This document shows, piece after piece, positions 60,100 to 64,000 of a stretch of 64,000 nt of DNA. Source of the DNA: Zobellia alginiliquefaciens (GTDB lineage: Bacteria > Bacteroidota > Bacteroidia > Flavobacteriales > Flavobacteriaceae). Under the pieces are notes generated by a model. It was not told the DNA's origin. It worked only from the letters and a program-made list of their open reading frames with translations, and searched no databases. Every line of letters begins with the position of its first letter. Within the stretch, counting starts at the first letter, position 1. The stretch lies in assembly GCF_029323795.1 (NCBI RefSeq), contig NZ_CP119758.1, positions 2,666,001 through 2,730,000 of the forward strand, written 5' to 3'. Both the position numbers and the translations under genes were made by a program.

Positions 60100-60402
60100 T
60101 TATGAGAACCGTGGGGGAGGCCTTGCAAAAAGGTTACTGGCCAAATGCCTATTGTTAAAGGCAATATTATACGTGGTATTCGTAATTTTTTGTTCAGAAA
60201 AGAAACTTTCCTTTTGTGGTAAAACCGGAGGTACGGTTTCTAAAGCGGGAATGAAATTAACTGCTGTGGTAATATCGCAAACCTCACAGTGCTGAACGTC
60301 TTGCTCTTCTGCATGATGGGTTAGCGCGTGCAAGCCAGCAACCTTGAACAAAAGCATCAAGGCAACATAAAATATGGCAATAAAACGTTTTACGTTTTCC
60401 AT
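60100..60402 (-). CDS. Small secreted His/Cys-rich protein
   Basis: This 100-residue precursor, started at ATG 60402 (the frame upstream begins with TTG), has a hydrophobic N-terminal segment (about 6-25). L-H-A-L-T-H-H-A-E-E-Q-D-V-Q-H-C-E-V-C-D follows near 27-46. Three to four His and two Cys in 20 residues suggest a metal-binding site. The rest is low in features. It lies 250 bp upstream of the iron-type ABC/TonB operon on the same strand and may help it. The family is not recognised with certainty. Confidence 0.65.
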   Translation of the reverse strand: MENVKRFIAIFYVALMLLFKVAGLHALTHHAEEQDVQHCEVCDITTAVNFIPALETVPPVLPQKESFFSEQKITNTTYNIAFNNRHLASNLFARPPPRFS

Positions 60403-60583
60403 AAGAAGAGGCAAAAGTAATCAATATTCTAGATTATCTTTGGGAGAACTATAAAAAAAAGAGGGTCAAAAGTTACCCTAGTTAGATTGCACTTAAATGC
60501 AAGAAAAGTTCAACAATCAAAGGGTACAAGATTGTTGCTTAAAAAGCCTTTTAAAAATTCAAAGAATCAAGAAGTCCTGTAAA

Positions 60584-63130
60584 TTAAGATTGACCGTCTA
60601 ATGTTCTAGATAGATAAAGTGCCGTTTTGCTCTGTTTATTTTTAGCCACTTTTTCCGGTACATCAGCTATTACCACATTTCCTCCTTCTTCTCCTGCACC
60701 CGGGCCCATATCTATTACCCAATCGCTTGCCGCAATAACTTGCATATCATGTTCTACCACAATTACGGTATTGCCGGAATCGACCAATCTTGCTAACTGC
60801 AGTTGTAATTTTTCCACATCCGTTGGGTGTAGACCTGTTGTTGGCTCGTCCAAAATGTAGAGGGTTTTGCCTCGGTTTAAGCGTTGCAGTTCTTTTGCCA
60901 ATTTTATACGCTGTGCTTCACCACCAGAAAGTTCCGTTGCAGGTTGCCCTAAACGTAAATAACCCAAACCTACTTCTTGCAATACCTTTAGGGGACGCAT
61001 GACACGTTCTTCCTCGCTGAAAAAATCTAGGGCTTCGTTCACGGTCAAACCAAGAACCTGAGCAATGTTTTTTTCGTGATAGGTAACTTCTAAAGTTTCA
61101 GGGTTGTACCGCATGCCTTCACAAACAGGGCAGGGCGCATAAACGCTGGGCAGAAATAAGAGCTCTACCATAACGGCACCTTCGCCTTCACAATTGGGAC
61201 ATCGTCCTTTTCCAACATTAAATGAAAAACGCCCAGCCTTATAGTTACGTGATTTAGCCAAATCTGTAGTAGAAAATAATTTTCGGACTACATCAAACAA
61301 ACCGGTGTACGTGGCCAAGTTGGAACGTGGTGTTCTACCAATTGGTTTTTGGTTGACAACAACCATACGTTTTATATGTTCCGAGCCAGAAGTAATTTCT
61401 CCGTCTTGTATTCCTGTACCTTCCGGTGATAAAAGGTCTTCCTCTTCTTCCTCTTTTTCGGAAGTAATGCTGTTTCCTAGTTGAGCGGACATCAATTCTA
61501 CCAAAACCTGACTCACCAGACTACTTTTTCCAGATCCAGAAATTCCCGTAACACTCGTCATTACGCCTAAAGGAAACGAGGCTTCAAGATTGTTTAGGTT
61601 ATTTTTGGTAATTCCACTTAAAACTAGCCATCCAGTTGGTTTTCTTGGCTTTAATTTTTCAAAAGGAAGGTCATTAAAAAGATGTTCCCTTGTTTTCGAT
61701 TTTGAAACATCTTGCAATCCAGCAGGAGGACCGCTATATAGAACCTCGCCACCACCTTCACCGGCATTGGGACCTACATCTACTAGCCAATCTGCATGGC
61801 GAACCACATCTAGTTCGTGCTCCACAATAAAAAGGGAGTTCCCGCTAGCTTTCAGTCGGTCCAAAGTTTTTAACAAAGCTTCGGTATCCGCAGGGTGCAA
61901 TCCCGCAGAAGGTTCGTCTAGAACATACACTACCCCGAATAAATTACTGCGCACCTGCGTAGCCAGACGTAAACGTTGGTGTTCGCCCGCGGATAGGGTA
62001 GGTGTACTTCGTTCTAGTGATAAATAACCCAGCCCCAGTTCCAATAAAACGTCTATTCTGGCAACTAGGTCTTCGGCAATACGTTGTGCCACTAGCGCCT
62101 TCTCTTTGCGACTTTTGGCTAGTTTCGTAAGGCCTGGGGCGGAGCCATTTCCATAAGGAGTGAAAATGGAGAATAGTTTTTTTAAAGGTAGTCTAGAAAT
62201 ATCAGCAATGTCATAACCCGCAAAAGTCACGGACAGAGACTCTGGGCGTAAGCGTTTACCATGGCAGGTGGGACACTTGTTGCTGATCATATATTTAGAA
62301 ACTCGCTTTTTCATTAAGGAACTTTGCGTATTGGCAAAGGTGTGCAATACCAACTTTTTTGCACCCGAGTAGGTGCCCATATAACTGGGTTCGTGATTAT
62401 TTTTAATGGCAAATTGAACTTCCTTTTGATTTAGGTTTCGATATACCGGAACCTTTGGTTGCTCGTCGGTAAATAAAATCCAATCCCGGTCCTTTTGCGG
62501 AAGGTCTTTCCAAGGGGTATCTACATCATAGCCAAGTGTCACTAAAATATCCCTAAGATTTTTGCCCTGCCAAGCTTTGGGCCATGAGTCTATAGCACCT
62601 TCCCTGATGGTTAAGGTGTCATCAAGCACCATACTCTTTTCCGTAACTTGGTAGACCCTTCCGAGTCCTTGGCATTCCGGGCAGATACCTTCCGGGGTAT
62701 TGGTCGAAAATGAATCGGCATATAAAATGGACTGACCTGGCGGATAATCACCTGCGCGGGAATACAGCATACGCAACAAATTGGATAAGGTAGTCACGGA
62801 ACCTACCGAGGAACGGGTAGTTCCCGAGCCACGTTGCTGCTGCAAGGCTACAGCAGGAGGTAAACCTTCGATCGCATCAACTTCAGGAATTGGCATTTGA
62901 TGAAAAAGGCGACGAGCGTAGGGTGAGACGGATTCAAGATATCTGCGTTGGGCCTCGGCATATAGCGTACCAAAGGCTAGAGATGATTTGCCGGAACCCG
63001 AAATACCGGTAAATACCACCAATGCATCACGAGGAATTTCTAGGCTTACATCTTTAAGATTATGTTGTCTTGCGCCTTTTACGGTAACAAAGCCTTCTTT
63101 TTTTGCTCTTTCGTCATGTGTTTGTTCCAT
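60584..63130 (-). CDS. UvrA-like excinuclease ATPase, class II (UvrA2)
   Basis: This 848-residue protein is shorter than UvrA (about 940). It has two ABC ATPase halves, each with G-I-S-G-S-G-K-S-S, signatures L-S-A-G-E-H-Q-R and L-S-G-G-E-A-Q-R, and D-E-P-S/T boxes. Zinc-finger Cys pairs are I-C-P-E-C, K-C-P-T-C, R-C-P-N-C and C-P-V-C. UvrA2 proteins lack the UvrB-binding domain and can protect against or transport DNA-damaging compounds; they are often beside efflux genes. It stands alone on the minus strand. Length and missing insert support class II. Confidence 0.9.
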   Translation of the reverse strand: MEQTHDERAKKEGFVTVKGARQHNLKDVSLEIPRDALVVFTGISGSGKSSLAFGTLYAEAQRRYLESVSPYARRLFHQMPIPEVDAIEGLPPAVALQQQRGSGTTRSSVGSVTTLSNLLRMLYSRAGDYPPGQSILYADSFSTNTPEGICPECQGLGRVYQVTEKSMVLDDTLTIREGAIDSWPKAWQGKNLRDILVTLGYDVDTPWKDLPQKDRDWILFTDEQPKVPVYRNLNQKEVQFAIKNNHEPSYMGTYSGAKKLVLHTFANTQSSLMKKRVSKYMISNKCPTCHGKRLRPESLSVTFAGYDIADISRLPLKKLFSIFTPYGNGSAPGLTKLAKSRKEKALVAQRIAEDLVARIDVLLELGLGYLSLERSTPTLSAGEHQRLRLATQVRSNLFGVVYVLDEPSAGLHPADTEALLKTLDRLKASGNSLFIVEHELDVVRHADWLVDVGPNAGEGGGEVLYSGPPAGLQDVSKSKTREHLFNDLPFEKLKPRKPTGWLVLSGITKNNLNNLEASFPLGVMTSVTGISGSGKSSLVSQVLVELMSAQLGNSITSEKEEEEEDLLSPEGTGIQDGEITSGSEHIKRMVVVNQKPIGRTPRSNLATYTGLFDVVRKLFSTTDLAKSRNYKAGRFSFNVGKGRCPNCEGEGAVMVELLFLPSVYAPCPVCEGMRYNPETLEVTYHEKNIAQVLGLTVNEALDFFSEEERVMRPLKVLQEVGLGYLRLGQPATELSGGEAQRIKLAKELQRLNRGKTLYILDEPTTGLHPTDVEKLQLQLARLVDSGNTVIVVEHDMQVIAASDWVIDMGPGAGEEGGNVVIADVPEKVAKNKQSKTALYLSRTLDGQS

Positions 63131-63433
63131 GTGGCCGAATATACCAAGAATCTATTGATACGGCTTTCAAGTTTTTGGTTTTTCGGTTCCGTCTGCGGCT
63201 GTTGAAACACGCTTAAAAAGGAAAATGTAGGAGTACTTGTTTGATTGTAAAAAGGTTAGTGCCTTAAAAAAACTTGAATATTGGTTTTATAAGTATCTTT
63301 AAGTGTGAATTTTATTACGTTTAAGAAATCGTTTAAATAGAATACCATTGGCCGAGCGACCGCAATACAATAAGTTCTAAATCAATTAGACAGTATCATT
63401 GATACAGCTATTGCAAACAATAGTCGCATAGGG
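63131..63433. other. Intergenic region upstream of uvrA2
   Basis: I see no functional gene. The last 60 bp are the start of the DUF5995-like remnant. The promoter of the minus-strand uvrA2 gene should be in the first 150 bp, but I recognise no clear -7 box. Confidence 0.5.
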
Positions 63434-63745
63434 TTGTTTGCCTACGTGTATAGAAGAACTACGGCTCAGATTCTCATGGAAGTGGAATTGGGAAGTTTTG
63501 AGGATAATGAACGTATGGAGAAGTTTGATGTTGAATTCGCTAACTTCTATTTAGATGCGTATAACGGTTATATTAAGAATACCGAGGTAAGTAAATCTTG
63601 GTCATTTGCTTTTCTTCTTGAAAAAGAACCGTTAACTATTTTACAGCATATTAGGATTGGGATTAATACGCATATTAATCTGGATTTAGGGTTAGCTGCA
63701 AGCGCTGTAATGCATGGCAAAGAAATTATTGTAAATAAAAAGTGA
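63374..63745 (+). pseudogene. DUF5995-like gene remnant
   Basis: The frame is open from just after TAA at 63371-63373 but has no ATG; the first usable start is TTG at 63434. The product resembles the middle of DUF5995 proteins: F-A-Y-V-Y-R-R-T-T, F-A-N-F-Y-L-D-A-Y, then L-Q-H-I-R-I-G-I-N-T-H-I-N-L-D-L-G-L-A-A, the family's H-I-N-x-D-L core. Full-length members run to about 230 residues; both ends are missing here. The stop lies within the terminator of the opposite-strand gene. A truncated, probably nonfunctional copy. Confidence 0.65.
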
Positions 63746-63784
63746 TTCCTCATATCTTAAGTTTGAGATAAAAAGAATCACTTT
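63739..63784 (-). terminator. Two-tier hairpin terminator for the gene at the window end
   Basis: The outer arms AAAGTGATTC (63739-63748) and GAATCACTTT (63775-63784) are perfect. Inside is a second stem, TATCTTA / TGAGATA, with one G-U pair. The T-rich tail is on the minus strand. Confidence 0.7.
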
Positions 63785-63824
63785 GAAAAGCTGGTATATT
63801 CATAATACCAAACCTTGCTAAATA

Positions 63825-64000
63825 TCAATCAAAATAAGAATACAGCTCTTTTTTTAAGTTTTCCCATTGTCCCTTATCTCCGCTAATTATTTGACCTACT
63901 TCTTTTACTTTAGAGGTGCCAAAACCTATAGCTTCTTTTATGCCGATATGTGGCGGTAAGGACAATGCTCCACTATTAACTACAGCATCAATAATAAATG
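63825..64000 (-). CDS. Unidentified gene, 3' end only
   Basis: The last 58 codons of a minus-strand gene end in TGA at 63825-63827; its start lies beyond the window. The visible sequence includes N-S-G-A-L-S-L-P-P-H-I-G-I-K-E-A-I-G-F-G and ends L-K-K-E-L-Y-S-Y-F-D. I cannot name the family. A two-tier terminator hairpin follows it. Confidence 0.7.
   Translation of the reverse strand, partial: FIIDAVVNSGALSLPPHIGIKEAIGFGTSKVKEVGQIISGDKGQWENLKKELYSYFD

Noticed and set aside
1-64000. CRISPR array, tRNA, rRNA, insertion sequence or prophage
   Set aside because: Reading through the window I found no regularly spaced repeats, cloverleaf sequences, transposase or phage proteins.

Overview
The window looks like chromosomal DNA of a marine-type member of the Flavobacteriaceae (Bacteroidota). 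The evidence is low G+C (about 37% in a block I counted), many TonB-dependent receptors and SusC-style carboxypeptidase-like N-domains, a TamL-type outer-membrane protein, HmuY and DUF6607 heme genes, AraC regulators fused to TolB-like/TPR or HMA-like domains, and promoters with the Bacteroidota -7 motif TAnnTTTG. I saw no rRNA, tRNA, CRISPR array, insertion sequence or phage gene.

Layout. 1-5100: end of a TamL gene, a blue-light BLUF protein, and ferritin-like stress proteins (Dps, YciE/YciF) with a DUF2254 membrane protein. 5300-10800: minus-strand regulators, namely an AraC protein and an AraC / response regulator / CHASE3-multi-PAS histidine kinase operon. 10900-23800: a dense stress and envelope island, mostly minus strand, with a small acidic lipoprotein, DUF1328, a SRAP homologue lacking its catalytic residues, a PA2169-type four-helix protein, topoisomerase IB, two AI-2E permeases, MscS, an SLC13 carrier, hibernation factor HPF, an F420-reductase-like enzyme, an SDR and a BrkB protein. 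Two sub-100-codon genes lie here (11861-12022 and 19132-19293). 24000-29500: three consecutive AraC-type regulators, two of them tandem paralogues built as HTH-TM-TolB-like-TPR and the third a DUF4242-degenerate cyclase-AraC fusion. 29900-32900: a compact sulfur module of a TsdA-type diheme cytochrome, a Tat-exported DsrE-like protein, a second secreted DsrE protein and a TauE/SafE permease. 33100-34400: an acyl-CoA dehydrogenase of clearly higher G+C.

34600-40400 is a scarred region. It has a SnoaL-like gene broken by a stop codon, an outer-membrane beta-barrel gene, two alpha/beta hydrolases, and then a 247-bp near-identical fragment of the same barrel gene followed by a hydrolase tail remnant. 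40400-46700: a heme-uptake locus (DUF6607 and DUF2271 genes divergent from a TonB receptor and HmuY) around a 12-bp inverted repeat that spans the promoter, then a Cys-rich protein and a Dph6-like enzyme. 46800-53800: a Crp-like regulator, a cyclase-TolB-TPR-AraC fusion regulator and three enzymes; two of these enzymes carry the same imperfect 22-bp palindrome upstream. 53900-60400: an ABC operon with a siderophore-type receptor gene between ATPase and permeases, plus a His/Cys-rich small protein. 60500-64000: UvrA2, a DUF5995 remnant and one partial gene.

How the parts fit: the first third reads as a general-stress, osmotic and stationary-phase block. The middle is regulator-rich and tied to sulfur and organic substrates. 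The last third is iron/heme acquisition plus DNA repair. The most unusual content is the set of four AraC-fused regulators that reuse the same modules (TolB-like, TPR, cyclase, HTH) in different orders, the sulfur module beside three of them, and candidate operator palindromes next to both.
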